A stretch of DNA of 64,000 nucleotides from Paenibacillus sp. FSL R5-0912 (GCF_000758605.1 NZ_CP009282.1:5332001-5396000), one strand, 5' to 3'. Shown: positions 18,440-27,409, counted from the first letter of the stretch. Notes: generated by a model from the sequence alone, not told the origin. Numbers and translations: made by a program.

Positions 18440-19233
18440 AAAGGATCTATGCCCGAAGCGGCTTCGGTTTCAATGCAGAGCAATATCTCATAATGGAGCA
18501 TGCCCTGGCTGAACAAAGAGAGGTAGGATTTCTCGATAAGAATAAGCGGACCCGGAAGTTCACTATATTCATGCTCAGCATGGCGGCTGAATTGTTCAAT
18601 AGCCTTCTCAAGCCCGGATTCATCTTTCACCTGTAACTTAAGAGAGAGATAGTTGCCCGCCGGTAAAATCCGTCCGATTCCTCTGCCCCGCTCCAGAGCC
18701 GTATACAATGAGACAGTATCCTTACGGTCATAAACATAATGAATATCAGTTTCGAACAAATGGTTTACGCCTGCAGACTGTTCCACCAGTGTTCTTGCAT
18801 CAAGAGCGGCTGCCGAATCCATGTCAAACCACTTTTGCAGCTGCAATGCTTCACGCATTTTCACGCTGTAGCTCTGCTTGTCCATCTGAAAATCACGCTG
18901 CTCATGCAGAACCTTCAAGAGGAGCTGCTCCAGCTGCTGGAGCCTGGCAATCTCTCTGCCTACCTCCCCCAGCGAGTGATGCAGCTTCTCTTCCATTACC
19001 TGCTCTCCGTCCTCCGCCATACTTTCTTTTATCGCCTGCACGGGCATCCCCAGCTTGCGCAGCAGCATAATTTGCGAGAGCTGATAGATCTGGTCTATGC
19101 CATACTTGCGATACTGGTTCGTATCCGTATAGGAAGGGAGAAGCACCCCTTTTTCCTCAAAATACCTGATCTGATGAACCGACACCTGCATCAGCTCGGC
19201 CAATTCGCCAATTGTAATTTCCGCCCCCAACAC
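18436..19233 (-). CDS. MerR-family regulator with C-terminal effector domain
   Basis: This 265-residue protein starts with TTG, eight bases after GGAGG. The N-terminal MerR winged helix (about 5-75, TIGELAELMQVSVHQIRYFEEKG-type) is followed by a coiled-coil and a ligand domain of the multidrug-binding GyrI-like/BmrR-like kind. It heads an operon with an acetyltransferase and a hydrolase. Its own promoter has the stretched 19-bp spacer typical of MerR-activated promoters, so autoactivation on binding an inducer is likely. Confidence 0.9.
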   Translation of the reverse strand: MLGAEITIGELAELMQVSVHQIRYFEEKGVLLPSYTDTNQYRKYGIDQIYQLSQIMLLRKLGMPVQAIKESMAEDGEQVMEEKLHHSLGEVGREIARLQQLEQLLLKVLHEQRDFQMDKQSYSVKMREALQLQKWFDMDSAAALDARTLVEQSAGVNHLFETDIHYVYDRKDTVSLYTALERGRGIGRILPAGNYLSLKLQVKDESGLEKAIEQFSRHAEHEYSELPGPLILIEKSYLSLFSQGMLHYEILLCIETEAASGIDPL

Positions 19234-19265
19234 TCATCCCTCCTCACTTCCCTGCCTATGCTTCA

Positions 19266-19296
19266 ATGATATACCTTAGGCCAGACCTAAGGTCAA
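19266..19296 (-). promoter_or_regulatory. MerR-type promoter with 19-bp spacer and palindromic operator
   Basis: On the minus strand TTGACC (19291-19296), a 19-bp spacer and TATCAT (19266-19271) form the promoter. The spacer carries the inverted repeat CCTTAGG-ccaga-CCTAAGG (19274-19292). A long spacer with dyad symmetry between -35 and -10 is the hallmark of MerR-controlled promoters. The merR start codon is 33 bp downstream. Confidence 0.85.
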
Positions 19297-19313
19297 TGAC
19301 TTAGTCAGAAATG

Positions 19314-19373
19314 TAAAAAAGACGGCACGAAAGAACGATGTAATGGATATACAACCGCTCTTTCAGTGACGCC
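19314..19373 (-). terminator. Terminator after the GH43 gene's operon
   Basis: On the minus strand GGCGTCACTGAAAGAGCG pairs imperfectly with CGTTCTTTCGTGCC around an 18-nt loop and is followed by GTCTTTTTT. It is placed between the GH43 stop and the merR promoter. Confidence 0.7.
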
Positions 19374-19408
19374 TGGTCCTATCGTATTTCAATCAATATT
19401 AACTACGC

Positions 19409-20995
19409 TTACACATCAAACTCCTGGTACTCAAAATAATCAAAATCCGCCGCATGAAGCGTTCCGCTCAAATCCTGCACACACATTCCGATGAAAGTCC
19501 CGGTAAAGCGGATGTAGGCCGGGAAATCATCGGACAGATGATAGATTTCCATGGGCCCGCCGATTTTCTCCCAAGCGGATTCCCCCGACTGATAGTGGAA
19601 TTGGGCGAATTCCCGGTCGATCACTACCTTCAATGCTACGCTTGCTCCCGTCGGCAGCGGGACATCCGCAGTTAGGGTATCCTCATAGACCCCGTCCCGC
19701 GAGCGGATGATGCCCACGCATTTCCCGAGGGTCTCATCATGAGTAATCCGCAAGTAGAGATAATCCTTCGTATCATAATAGACAATTAATCCGGCCATCT
19801 GCTGGAAGTGCTGCGGCTCGAATTCAATGGCGGTTTCGGCGCTGCAGCTGAAAGCCTGCTGGCGCAGGGCAACCAGACTCTGGCGGTGCATGGAGCTCAT
19901 GGATTCTCTGCCCCGGAGGCGCAAATACCCGGGGCGCTCCTGTAGCGATAGCCACGCTTCCTCAGCAGGCACACGCAGGGTGCTCCAGCGGACATCCAGC
20001 TGCGGGGCATCGAAATCATCACGGGGAGCCGGAGCGGAGAATGGATGCTCCGGAATGGCCGGACCGGGCACAGTAAGCGCCGGGGCGTTCCCGCCGCCGG
20101 CCAGGGCGAGCCAGCCTTCATCCGTGAATTCGCAGCGCTGAATAGCCGTCTCCCGGCCCAGATTACAATAATTGTCCTTCACGGGACGGCCGCATAAATG
20201 CACCATATACCATTCATCTGTATGCGTGTGGACAAGACTGGCGTGTCCTGCCTTCTGCAGCTCCAATTCACGATTTCCGGCAGAAGTAAGCAGCGGATGA
20301 TTAGGGGCCGTTTCGTAAGGCCCTTCGATTTGCCGTGACCGCGCCACGGTTACCGCATGATTATACTGTGTGCCGCCCTCAGCCGTAATGAGATAATACC
20401 AGCCGTCCTTCCGGTACAGATGCGGTCCTTCCGTGAGCTTCAGCTCCGTTCCCTTATAAATGGGAATGACCGGACCGGTAAGCCGCTGCTCAGTTGCCGA
20501 ATACTCCTGCAGCACAATGCCGGCGAAGCTGTTATTCCCGGTGCGGTGATCCCACAGCATATTAACCAGCCATTTGCGCCCGTCTTCATCATGGAACAGC
20601 GAAGGGTCGAAGCCACTGCTGTTCAGATACACAGGCTCAGACCAGGGACCTTCGATATTCTTAGCAGTTACCAGATAGTTAGGCGTATCCTTGAACGCCC
20701 CCTGTCTGCTTTTGACATCGGTATAGATCAGATAAAAGAGTCCCGCATCATAAGTGAGACAAGGCGCCCATACGCCTCCGGAATCCGGATCACCTTCCAT
20801 ATTCAACTGCGATTTGCGGGTCAGCGCATACGTAAGCGGGCGCCAGTTTAACAGATCGCGTGAATGATGAATCCGTACGCCGGGAAACCATTCGAAGGTG
20901 GAGGTGGCAATGTAGTAGTCCTCCCCCGCCCGGCAGATCGACGGGTCCGGATGAAACCCGCGGAGAATCGGATTATGAATCAGATTTCTGCTCAT
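19409..20995 (-). CDS. GH43 beta-xylosidase / arabinofuranosidase
   Basis: This 528-residue protein has an N-terminal five-bladed propeller (about 1-320) and a C-terminal beta-sandwich (XynB-type, about 330-525). The catalytic acidic triad is visible: D17 (FHPDPS, base), D130 (SGFDPSLFHDEDG) and E189 (LTEGPHLY, acid). There is no signal peptide, so it hydrolyses imported oligosaccharides. The ATG at 20995 has GGGGGAG six bases upstream and overlaps the stop of the upstream dehydratase gene (ATGA), so longer frames are rejected. It is in an operon with a YagF-like dehydratase. E. coli pairs a GH43 xylosidase (YagH) with YagE/YagF in the same way. Confidence 0.92.
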   Translation of the reverse strand: MSRNLIHNPILRGFHPDPSICRAGEDYYIATSTFEWFPGVRIHHSRDLLNWRPLTYALTRKSQLNMEGDPDSGGVWAPCLTYDAGLFYLIYTDVKSRQGAFKDTPNYLVTAKNIEGPWSEPVYLNSSGFDPSLFHDEDGRKWLVNMLWDHRTGNNSFAGIVLQEYSATEQRLTGPVIPIYKGTELKLTEGPHLYRKDGWYYLITAEGGTQYNHAVTVARSRQIEGPYETAPNHPLLTSAGNRELELQKAGHASLVHTHTDEWYMVHLCGRPVKDNYCNLGRETAIQRCEFTDEGWLALAGGGNAPALTVPGPAIPEHPFSAPAPRDDFDAPQLDVRWSTLRVPAEEAWLSLQERPGYLRLRGRESMSSMHRQSLVALRQQAFSCSAETAIEFEPQHFQQMAGLIVYYDTKDYLYLRITHDETLGKCVGIIRSRDGVYEDTLTADVPLPTGASVALKVVIDREFAQFHYQSGESAWEKIGGPMEIYHLSDDFPAYIRFTGTFIGMCVQDLSGTLHAADFDYFEYQEFDV

Positions 20996-22983
20996 GCTTT
21001 CTCCCCCAATGCTTGCCGTCCTGCTTCCAGTAAGGCAATGATTTTGTCGGTATCGTAGACACAGCCCTGCCAGGTCCCTCCGCTTGCTGCCTGCAGTGCG
21101 GCCCATAGCCGGGTGTCATCGGGCAGTCCCGGATCAACGGCAAGACCCGGATGCGGAGTCCGCGAAGCCAGAATCAAGGTGCCTGCTTCCTTCGACAGCG
21201 GCTGTCCCCCTTCTCCGCCTTCCCCGACCAGATTCACGCTCCCATCCAGCTTCACAGTATCGATCAGCACCTCTACCCAGTCATTATCCCGCAGCTTCCC
21301 GAGGGGACCGCCCGCCAGCGCTTCCGGTCCCATATGCCCGATGCAGGCACCGGTGGACACACCGGAGAAACGGGCATCCGTGATCAGCGTGACATATTTG
21401 CCGTAAGGCAGATGCTTGAGCGCGGATGTCAGCTGGTAGGTCTCTTCCATTCCTGTTCCGCTCGGCCCACGGCCGATAATGGCTAGGATATCGCCAGCCT
21501 TCACCTTGCCGTCCTTAATGCTACGGATAGCATCCTTCTCGGCAGTGAACACCTTCACTCTTCCCGTATGCCTATAGACTCCTTCGCTGTCCAAGACGGA
21601 AGGGTCAATCGCTGCCGATTTGATCACCGCCCCTTCAGGGCAGAGGTTCCCGGTGGGAAACGTCATCGTGGAAGCCATACCCTGCCGCTTGGCCTCTTCC
21701 GGGCTCATGATCACAGAATCCGGGTCAATACCGTCCGCTTCCTGTAATCTCCTGCGCATGTCCGTCCGTCTCTGCGAAGTCTCCCACCAGTCGAGATTCT
21801 CGCCCAGTGTCCGCCCCGTTACCGTCAGTACGGATTCATCAATCAGTCCTAGGCGCCGTAAATGCAGCATGACTTCAGGGACACCGCCTGCCAGGAACAC
21901 GCGGATCGTAGGATGCGGCACCGGACCGTTCGGAAGCACACTGACCAGCCGGGGAACCTGGCGGTTCACCTCGTTCCAGTCATCTACTGTAGGAATCTTC
22001 AACCCGGCGGCATGGGCAACGGCCGGCAGATGCAGCAACAGATTCGTGGAGCCTCCGAACGCAGCATGCAGTACCATCGCGTTCTTAATAGCCTGATCTG
22101 TAAGAATATCACTCATCACTATCCCGCTATGCTCCATATGCTGAAGTGCGCGGGCCGACTGGCGGCCGATATTCTTCCAGACCGGCTGCCCCGATGGTGA
22201 CAGAGCCGAATGTGGCAGTGACATGCCCAGTGCTTCAGCAATCACCTGGGCCGTTGCGGCGGTGCCGAGGAATTGACAGCCGCCTCCCGGGGTCGCGCAG
22301 GCCCGGCAGCCCAGATCTGCTGCATCCTCGAGCGAAAGTTCACCATTGCTGAACCGCGCTCCGATGCTCTGCACCTTGCCGGCATCCTCGCCGTTAACCG
22401 GCGGCAGTGTAACGCCGCCAGGCACGATAATCCCCGGAAGCTGATGCCGCATTCCGGCCAGCGCCAGCATCATGGCGGGCAGACCTTTATCGCAGGTGGC
22501 TACGCCCAGAACTCCTTTGCGGGTAGGCAGGGAACGAATCAGCCGCCGTAGAACCACGGCAGCATCATTCCGGTAAGGAAGAGAATCGAACATGCCCGTG
22601 GTCCCCTGGGAACGCCCGTCACAGGGATCACTGACATAACCGGCAAACGGTATCCCCTGATTGGCGGTGAGCTCCTCAGCAATTTCTTCCATCATCACGC
22701 CGATTTCCCAGTGTCCGGTATGGTAACCGAGCGCTAGCGGACTGCCGTCCTCCCGCCGGATTCCGCCCATTGTGCCGAGAATCAGATATTGCGGTCTGTT
22801 CAGCAGCAGCGGATTCCAGCCCATGCCCGCATTCTGAGTCATGCCGAAGATTTCTCCGCTTGGTGCACTTCGCAGCTGCTCTCCTGTAATCGGCAGCTTG
22901 CCTGCGGGACCCTCCGCAGCGGTATGTACAGGAATAGTATCATCTATGGCTTCCTTCATAATCTCATGCAATGTCAGCTTCAC
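20992..22983 (-). CDS. YjhG/YagF-family D-xylonate dehydratase (IlvD/Edd superfamily)
   Basis: This 663-residue Fe-S enzyme would dehydrate D-xylonate to 2-keto-3-deoxy-D-xylonate. Cluster ligands are C121 (SDPCDGRSQGTTG), C164 (VATCDKGLPAMM) and C236 (TPGGGCQFLGTAATAQ). Length and motifs fit the YjhG/YagF subgroup rather than IlvD (about 560) or gluconate dehydratase. It is the first gene of an operon with the overlapping GH43 gene and is transcribed away from the YagE-like aldolase gene across an IclR-family gene. Together with the aldolase it forms a Dahms-type pathway to pyruvate and glycolaldehyde. Other aldonates remain possible substrates. Confidence 0.9.
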   Translation of the reverse strand: MKLTLHEIMKEAIDDTIPVHTAAEGPAGKLPITGEQLRSAPSGEIFGMTQNAGMGWNPLLLNRPQYLILGTMGGIRREDGSPLALGYHTGHWEIGVMMEEIAEELTANQGIPFAGYVSDPCDGRSQGTTGMFDSLPYRNDAAVVLRRLIRSLPTRKGVLGVATCDKGLPAMMLALAGMRHQLPGIIVPGGVTLPPVNGEDAGKVQSIGARFSNGELSLEDAADLGCRACATPGGGCQFLGTAATAQVIAEALGMSLPHSALSPSGQPVWKNIGRQSARALQHMEHSGIVMSDILTDQAIKNAMVLHAAFGGSTNLLLHLPAVAHAAGLKIPTVDDWNEVNRQVPRLVSVLPNGPVPHPTIRVFLAGGVPEVMLHLRRLGLIDESVLTVTGRTLGENLDWWETSQRRTDMRRRLQEADGIDPDSVIMSPEEAKRQGMASTMTFPTGNLCPEGAVIKSAAIDPSVLDSEGVYRHTGRVKVFTAEKDAIRSIKDGKVKAGDILAIIGRGPSGTGMEETYQLTSALKHLPYGKYVTLITDARFSGVSTGACIGHMGPEALAGGPLGKLRDNDWVEVLIDTVKLDGSVNLVGEGGEGGQPLSKEAGTLILASRTPHPGLAVDPGLPDDTRLWAALQAASGGTWQGCVYDTDKIIALLEAGRQALGEKA

Positions 22984-23024
22984 ACTTAACCCTTCTTTCC
23001 TTCAGAATGAACTTGCCCAGACGA

Positions 23025-23783
23025 TTAACACGAGGATAGTTTCCTCGCCAGCTCTATCACTTCCCGGACCGCAGCCTCCTGTTTATCGGCAAAAGCATGC
23101 TGCAGCATCGTGGTGCTTACAGCGGCAACGGCATTTCCTGTAGCATCCAGAATCGGCGCAGCCACACAGCTGATGCCCTGAATAATTTCTTCCCGGTCCA
23201 CGGCGTAACCGGCCTCACGAATCTCAGACAATGCAGCCGTGAATTCCGCCCAACTCGTCAACGTGTGAGACGTAACCGCAGTTAAGGTTTTGCCGGAATA
23301 ACGTCTTAGGAGCTCGGCTTCCGGCAGCAATGCCAGCATCATCTTGCCCATGGCGGTCGCATGTGCCGGGAACCGCATCCCTGGGCTGGACTCCAGCCTC
23401 ACAAGTGAGGGCCCTTCCTGCTTGGCCAGATAGATAATCTCATCCCGGTCAAGAACCGATAACTGAAAGGTTTCCCCGATTACCCTGACACTCTGTGCAG
23501 AGCTTACCAGGAACCGCTCCACCAGATTCGTATTCTGCTTAAGGGATTCGTTGTAAACCGTATTATAGTAGGAAACCCCAGCCCCCAGTGCGTAAGCCTC
23601 CCTGTCATCCTTCACCACCCATTGCAGGGTTTCCATCGTGCGTAGCAGCGAGAACATGGAGCTTTTGTTAATGCCCGTTTCATCGCACAGGTCGGTCATC
23701 TTATGTTCTCCGGGCTTCCTGGAGATTGCCGTAAGAATCAGATCGGCCCGTTCTAAAGCTGGAACCCAATATTTCCGGTCCAA
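23025..23783 (-). CDS. IclR-family regulator
   Basis: This 252-residue protein starts with TTG after GAGAGGGG. The N-terminal winged helix (about 8-68, ERADLILTAI...GINKSSMFSLLRTME) and the C-terminal effector GAF-like domain (MRFPAHATAMGKMMLALLP, GYAVDREEIIQGISCVAAPI) are intact. It lies between the dehydratase and the divergent YagE-like aldolase gene. In E. coli the xylonate genes yagEF are controlled by the IclR protein XynR (YagI), so the same effector (D-xylonate) is a reasonable guess. Confidence 0.9.
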   Translation of the reverse strand: MDRKYWVPALERADLILTAISRKPGEHKMTDLCDETGINKSSMFSLLRTMETLQWVVKDDREAYALGAGVSYYNTVYNESLKQNTNLVERFLVSSAQSVRVIGETFQLSVLDRDEIIYLAKQEGPSLVRLESSPGMRFPAHATAMGKMMLALLPEAELLRRYSGKTLTAVTSHTLTSWAEFTAALSEIREAGYAVDREEIIQGISCVAAPILDATGNAVAAVSTTMLQHAFADKQEAAVREVIELARKLSSC

Positions 23784-23803
23784 ACCTTCATTCCCCTCTC
23801 ATA

Positions 23804-23838
23804 AATCAATTGATTAAGCCGCCTTAGTTCACTATAAT
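23804..23838 (+). promoter_or_regulatory. Promoter of the aldolase gene with overlapping palindrome
   Basis: TTGATT (23810-23815), a 17-bp spacer and TATAAT (23833-23838) form a good vegetative promoter. A perfect 12-bp palindrome AATCAATTGATT (23804-23815) covers the -35 box, well placed for repression by the divergent IclR protein. Confidence 0.75.
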
Positions 23839-23878
23839 AATCTTATGTTTATAATAACAAACTTGGAGGCGGAATAAA

Positions 23879-24814
23879 ATGAAAATTTCTAACATGACCG
23901 TGAGACCGCATCATACAGGCATCATCCCCCCGGTTCCGACGATTCTGGATCAATCCGGAAAATTCGACCCTAGCGGAATGAAGCTGCTGATCGACAGCCT
24001 GATCCGGCAAGGAGTTCAGGGACTCTTTTTCCTCGGGACAGCCGGAGAATTCAGCTTGTTCAGCACCGAGCAGCGCGAGGAAATCGCTGAGGTATGCGTT
24101 AAATACACGAATGGCCGTCTTCCCGTATGGATTGGTACCGGCAGCAATACGACAGCAGAGACCCTCCGCCTTACCAAGCATGCTGCGGAGCAAGGAGCAA
24201 CAGGCGTCGTTGTCATTAATCCTTATTATTACAAGCTTAGCGAGGAGGCTTTGTTCTCGCATTATGCCTCAATTCTGGAAGCCGTTGATGTGCCGCTGAT
24301 GCTGTACAACTTCCCGGCACTGACTGGCCAGGATCTGAGTCCGGCCTTCGTCAGCCGCCTTGCCGCCAAATACACAAATGTAACTGGAATTAAGGAAACC
24401 GTAGACCAGCTCAGCCATATCCGGCAGATGATTATGCAGGTGAAGGCGGTCAAACCGGACTTCTCGGTATTTTGCGGTTTCGATGAATATCTGCTGCCCA
24501 CGCTTGCTGCCGGTGGAGACGGGGCGATTGCCGCCAGTGCCAACTTCGCACCGCAGCTGATGCTCGGGTTACTCAGCAGCTTCCTGAAGAATGATCTGGC
24601 AGAGGTGCATGAGCTGCACCGGAGAATCATAGAGATCCCTGCGCTGTATAGCATTGATGATCCTTTCATTCCTTCAATAAAAGAAGCCATTCGTCTGGCT
24701 GGTGTGCCGGTGTCCACCTTCTGTCTTGCACCCGTAACCCCCTGGAATGCTGACAAGGAGGTTAGATTGAAAGAGATTTTCAGCCGGGCGGGAATCTCCC
24801 AAGTCTCTATCTAG
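23879..24814 (+). CDS. DHDPS/NAL-family aldolase, YagE-like (2-keto-3-deoxy-xylonate/gluconate aldolase)
   Basis: This 311-residue TIM-barrel class I aldolase has Schiff-base K172 (VTGIKET), the hydroxyl-bearing Y143 (MLYNFPALTG) and the keto-acid-binding segment FLGTAGEFSL (51-60) of the family. A Gly-Thr-Ala-Gly-Glu-Phe signature with NFPALTG fits YagE-like keto-acid aldolases rather than DapA. It would split 2-keto-3-deoxy-pentonate into pyruvate and glycolaldehyde. GGAGGCG precedes the ATG. It is divergent from the iclR/dehydratase/GH43 genes, with a palindrome over its -35 box. Confidence 0.88.
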   Translation: MKISNMTVRPHHTGIIPPVPTILDQSGKFDPSGMKLLIDSLIRQGVQGLFFLGTAGEFSLFSTEQREEIAEVCVKYTNGRLPVWIGTGSNTTAETLRLTKHAAEQGATGVVVINPYYYKLSEEALFSHYASILEAVDVPLMLYNFPALTGQDLSPAFVSRLAAKYTNVTGIKETVDQLSHIRQMIMQVKAVKPDFSVFCGFDEYLLPTLAAGGDGAIAASANFAPQLMLGLLSSFLKNDLAEVHELHRRIIEIPALYSIDDPFIPSIKEAIRLAGVPVSTFCLAPVTPWNADKEVRLKEIFSRAGISQVSI

Positions 24815-25007
24815 TCCATAGTCCCCATAACCGTAAAACACCGCTGCGCTACTCTGCCTGGACCGTTTGGCCGCCCCCTTAGCTCCGGTACACCGGTTCA
24901 GTCTTTATTCTCCGTGCAGAAGCTCTATACTTTTGTTCAGATGCACAATGAAAGAGACTGAGGCTGCCTAGGCAGCCCTCCGGGCACGGCGAAGGGGGAA
25001 ATTCCGG

Positions 25008-25737
25008 TTGTTTCAGCTATCCGAGAAGCAGGCACAGGAAATTGTAAAATGATGATGGATATTCCTTATAACATCATCATCATGAATCATCAGGGGATTA
25101 TTGTCGGCAGTGGAAAGAAAGAACGGGTCGGCACCGTTCACCAGGGTGCAGTCAAGGCATTGTCCACCGGGCAAATGGTCGAGGTGCTGGAGGATGGTCT
25201 GTATGAGAAAAAAGGACCAACGAACCGATTGTCATCGGCAACACCCGCGTTGGTGTGATCGGAATTTCCGGGAGCCCTGAGGAAGTCCGGCCTTTTTGCA
25301 ACATCGTAAGAACAACGGTATCCCTCCTGCTCATCGAACAGCGGAACACACTGGAGAATCTCGCGAATGAGGCAAACCGCAAGAAGGCTATGCTGGAAAT
25401 GCGGCTCGCCCATCAGGGAGCGTATTCCCAGAAATTAAGAAAAGAAGCTGCTGCATAACCAGCCGCTCCTGCTGCTGGCCTCCGGCAGACTGGAACCCAG
25501 CATTGCCGAGGGATACCTCAGGCCAAATTGGCCTTGGGTATACAGCTTGCGCTGAAGCCTGCTTCACAAGCCATTACCTTCGAAGAAGCTGAATTTCTGG
25601 TGAAGCTCAGCCATGCGAAGCTGTCGGACAAACCCGGCAGGGCGATCAAGCTGGAGGATACCGCCGATCTGCTGGAGACACTTAGAAGCTTCATCAACCA
25701 TAACTGCAGCTCTTCGAGCTTACGTATGAATTGCTAG
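25008..25737 (+). pseudogene. Decayed CdaR-type sugar diacid/glycerate regulator
   Basis: Reading across frames gives LFQLSEKQAQEIV, then MMMDIPYNIIIMNHQGIIVGS, VGTVHQGAVKALSTGQMVEV, then (other frame) PIVIGNTRVGVIGISGSPEE and VSLLLIEQRNTLENLANEAN. This is the sugar-diacid-recognition domain of CdaR/PucR-type regulators. One-base shifts occur near 25047 and 25215, a stop follows at 25456, and only scattered pieces of the C-terminal part remain (25528-25737). Intact members have about 370 residues. The neighbouring glycerate kinase and GntP genes are the usual CdaR targets. A perfect 16-bp palindrome GGCTGCCTAGGCAGCC lies just before it (24962-24977); otherwise 24815-25007 is empty. Confidence 0.8.
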
Positions 25738-25770
25738 CGCTCTATAAGTAGAGCGGCTTCTCGTGTTGTT

Positions 25771-25931
25771 ATGCCCGGGCGAGGATGCGGGCGAGGGAGG
25801 GGGTGCGGGTTGCGCGGGCGTCCCGTGCGGGTGTCGGTGCCGGTACGGGTGCTGGTGCGGGTGCGAGGGGGCGGATGCGGGTGTAGGCAGGCGGGTGCTC
25901 GGGCTCGGGTGCGGGCGGGTGCGGATTGCGG
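25771..25931 (+). repeat. G-rich low-complexity tract
   Basis: About 160 bases consist of imperfect GGGTGCGGGT / GGTGCGGGTGC units with strong G bias on the plus strand and many GGG runs, which could form quadruplexes. The open frames over it encode only Gly/Arg/Val-type low complexity, so it is not a gene. Confidence 0.7.
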
Positions 25932-25970
25932 GGCCTCCCGTGCGTTGAATTACTGCCCCGCGTTTCCAAA

Positions 25971-26095
25971 TGTTGTACGTAATACAACTCGGAAGCGTAA
26001 ATTCAGGCGGTTTCGTAACGATTGTTGTATGAAATACAACAATCTGTGATTAGACCCGATATCACGGGAAGAATGTTGTATTTCGTGCAGGATTT
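25971..26095. repeat. Cluster of TTGTAT...ATACAA palindromes
   Basis: Three related modules occur: GTTGTA-cgtaa-TACAAC (25972-25988), GATTGTTGTAT-gaa-ATACAACAATC (26020-26044, perfect 11-bp arms), and a half-site ATGTTGTATTTCGTGCAGGATT (from 26073). The third is repeated with two changes on the minus strand at 57690-57712. This is a dispersed intergenic repeat of unknown function in the 526-bp gene-free stretch 25741-26266. CAACTCAA-type runs and a twice-repeated CAGCTCCACTATTC near 26226-26270 are also present there. Confidence 0.65.
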
Positions 26096-26140
26096 CACCT
26101 CTGCGGGGATTATTTATAGTCTTATCTCCCGCACAAAATC

Positions 26141-26172
26141 AATAGCCCCTGGGAATTATCCCAGGGGCTATT
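26141..26172 (-). terminator. Terminator after the glycerate kinase gene
   Basis: A perfect 14-bp stem AATAGCCCCTGGGA / TCCCAGGGGCTATT has loop ATTA and is followed on the minus strand by GATTTTG. It is about 95 bp after the kinase stop. Confidence 0.75.
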
Positions 26173-26266
26173 CAATCAGGCTCAATTCAACTCAACTCAA
26201 TCCAATTCAACTCAGCTATTCGCCCAGCTCCACTATTCACCTCGCTGCACTACCCGTCCAGCTCCA

Positions 26267-27409
26267 CTATTCGCTAAGCTTCAGCAACCTCGCAATATTC
26301 TCGCAGGTCCGCTCAACATTAGCCGGGCCTTCAGCCAATAACTGCTCCAGGCTGGAAGCGCCCGGGACTATGCCGAAGATGGCATCAATGCCTTCTGCAT
26401 ACAGCGTTTCAATTCCTTCGCCGATGTAGCCGGCCAGGGCAATCACCTTCTTGCCGTTGGCCTTGGCGGTACGGGCTACACCATATGGTGTTTTGCCGAA
26501 TTTCGTCTGGAAATCGATTCCGCCTTCACCGGTTAATACGAAATCCGCATCCGCCAGCTTCCGGCCTAGACCCGTGTATTCAATCACGATCTCGATCCCC
26601 TTCTGGAGTGTGGCCTGCGTGAAGATCATAAGGCCTGCCCCCAGACCGCCGGCCGCACCGGCACCGGGAAGATCCCGCACATCCTTGCCAAGCTGCTGCT
26701 TCACCACCGCCGCATAATGAGCGAGATTGGCATCAAGCTGCTGCACCATTTCAGGTGTAGCGCCTTTTTGCGGGCCGAATACCGCCGATGCCCCGTGATC
26801 ACCGCAGAGCGGATTCGTCACATCACAAGCCACAATCAGCTGAATCTGCTGCAGTCTTGCATCAAGTGAGCTGATGTCGACGCTGCTCAGTCGGCCCAGA
26901 CTGCCGCCGCCGCGCGGCAGCAACTTCCCCGCCTCATCGATGAATCTCGCACCCAGCGCCTCGGCCATGCCTGCGCCGCCGTCATTGGTCGCACTCCCGC
27001 CGATGCCGATGATAATCTTGCGGATTCCCCGTTCCAGACATTCCATAATCAGCTCACCCGTACCGTAAGTCGTTGTGATCAGCGGATTCCGTTCCGCCTT
27101 GTCCACCAGCTGAATGCCGCTGGCAGAAGCCATTTCGATCGCCGCAGTCTCTCCGTCGCCCAGAATCCCGTATTTCGCCGTAACCGGCTGTCCCAGCGGC
27201 CCCACGACTTTTTTATAATGAATCTCCCCGCCGGAAGCATCGACAAGAGACTGTACCGTCCCCTCTCCGCCGTCTGCCATGGGAACATGGATATAAGCCG
27301 CTTCCGGATAAATCTTCCGCAGTCCGCTCTCCATCGCAAGACAGACTTCCTTCGCAGTCATACTCTCCTTAAAGGAATCCGGTGCCAGTACAAAGGTTTT
27401 CTCTCTCAT
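26267..27409 (-). CDS. Glycerate kinase (GarK/GlxK family)
   Basis: This intact protein of 380 residues phosphorylates D-glycerate to 2-phosphoglycerate. Family segments are FVLAPDSFKESMTAKEV at the N-terminus, VPMADGGEGTVQSLV, GIGGSATNDGGAGMAEALG (about 130-150) and FVLTGEGGIDFQTKFGKTP. The ATG at 27409 is preferred over a GTG at 27415 because the GGGG ribosome site is correctly spaced only for the former. The upstream partner permease and the divergent CdaR-type regulator are both broken, so it may lack dedicated uptake or induction. A CAGCTCCACTATTC repeat overlaps its 3' end. Confidence 0.93.
   Translation of the reverse strand: MREKTFVLAPDSFKESMTAKEVCLAMESGLRKIYPEAAYIHVPMADGGEGTVQSLVDASGGEIHYKKVVGPLGQPVTAKYGILGDGETAAIEMASASGIQLVDKAERNPLITTTYGTGELIMECLERGIRKIIIGIGGSATNDGGAGMAEALGARFIDEAGKLLPRGGGSLGRLSSVDISSLDARLQQIQLIVACDVTNPLCGDHGASAVFGPQKGATPEMVQQLDANLAHYAAVVKQQLGKDVRDLPGAGAAGGLGAGLMIFTQATLQKGIEIVIEYTGLGRKLADADFVLTGEGGIDFQTKFGKTPYGVARTAKANGKKVIALAGYIGEGIETLYAEGIDAIFGIVPGASSLEQLLAEGPANVERTCENIARLLKLSE

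Noticed and set aside
25763..25948. Overlapping frames in the G-rich tract
   Set aside because: The products are Gly/Arg/Val low complexity in every frame; this is a repeat, not a gene.
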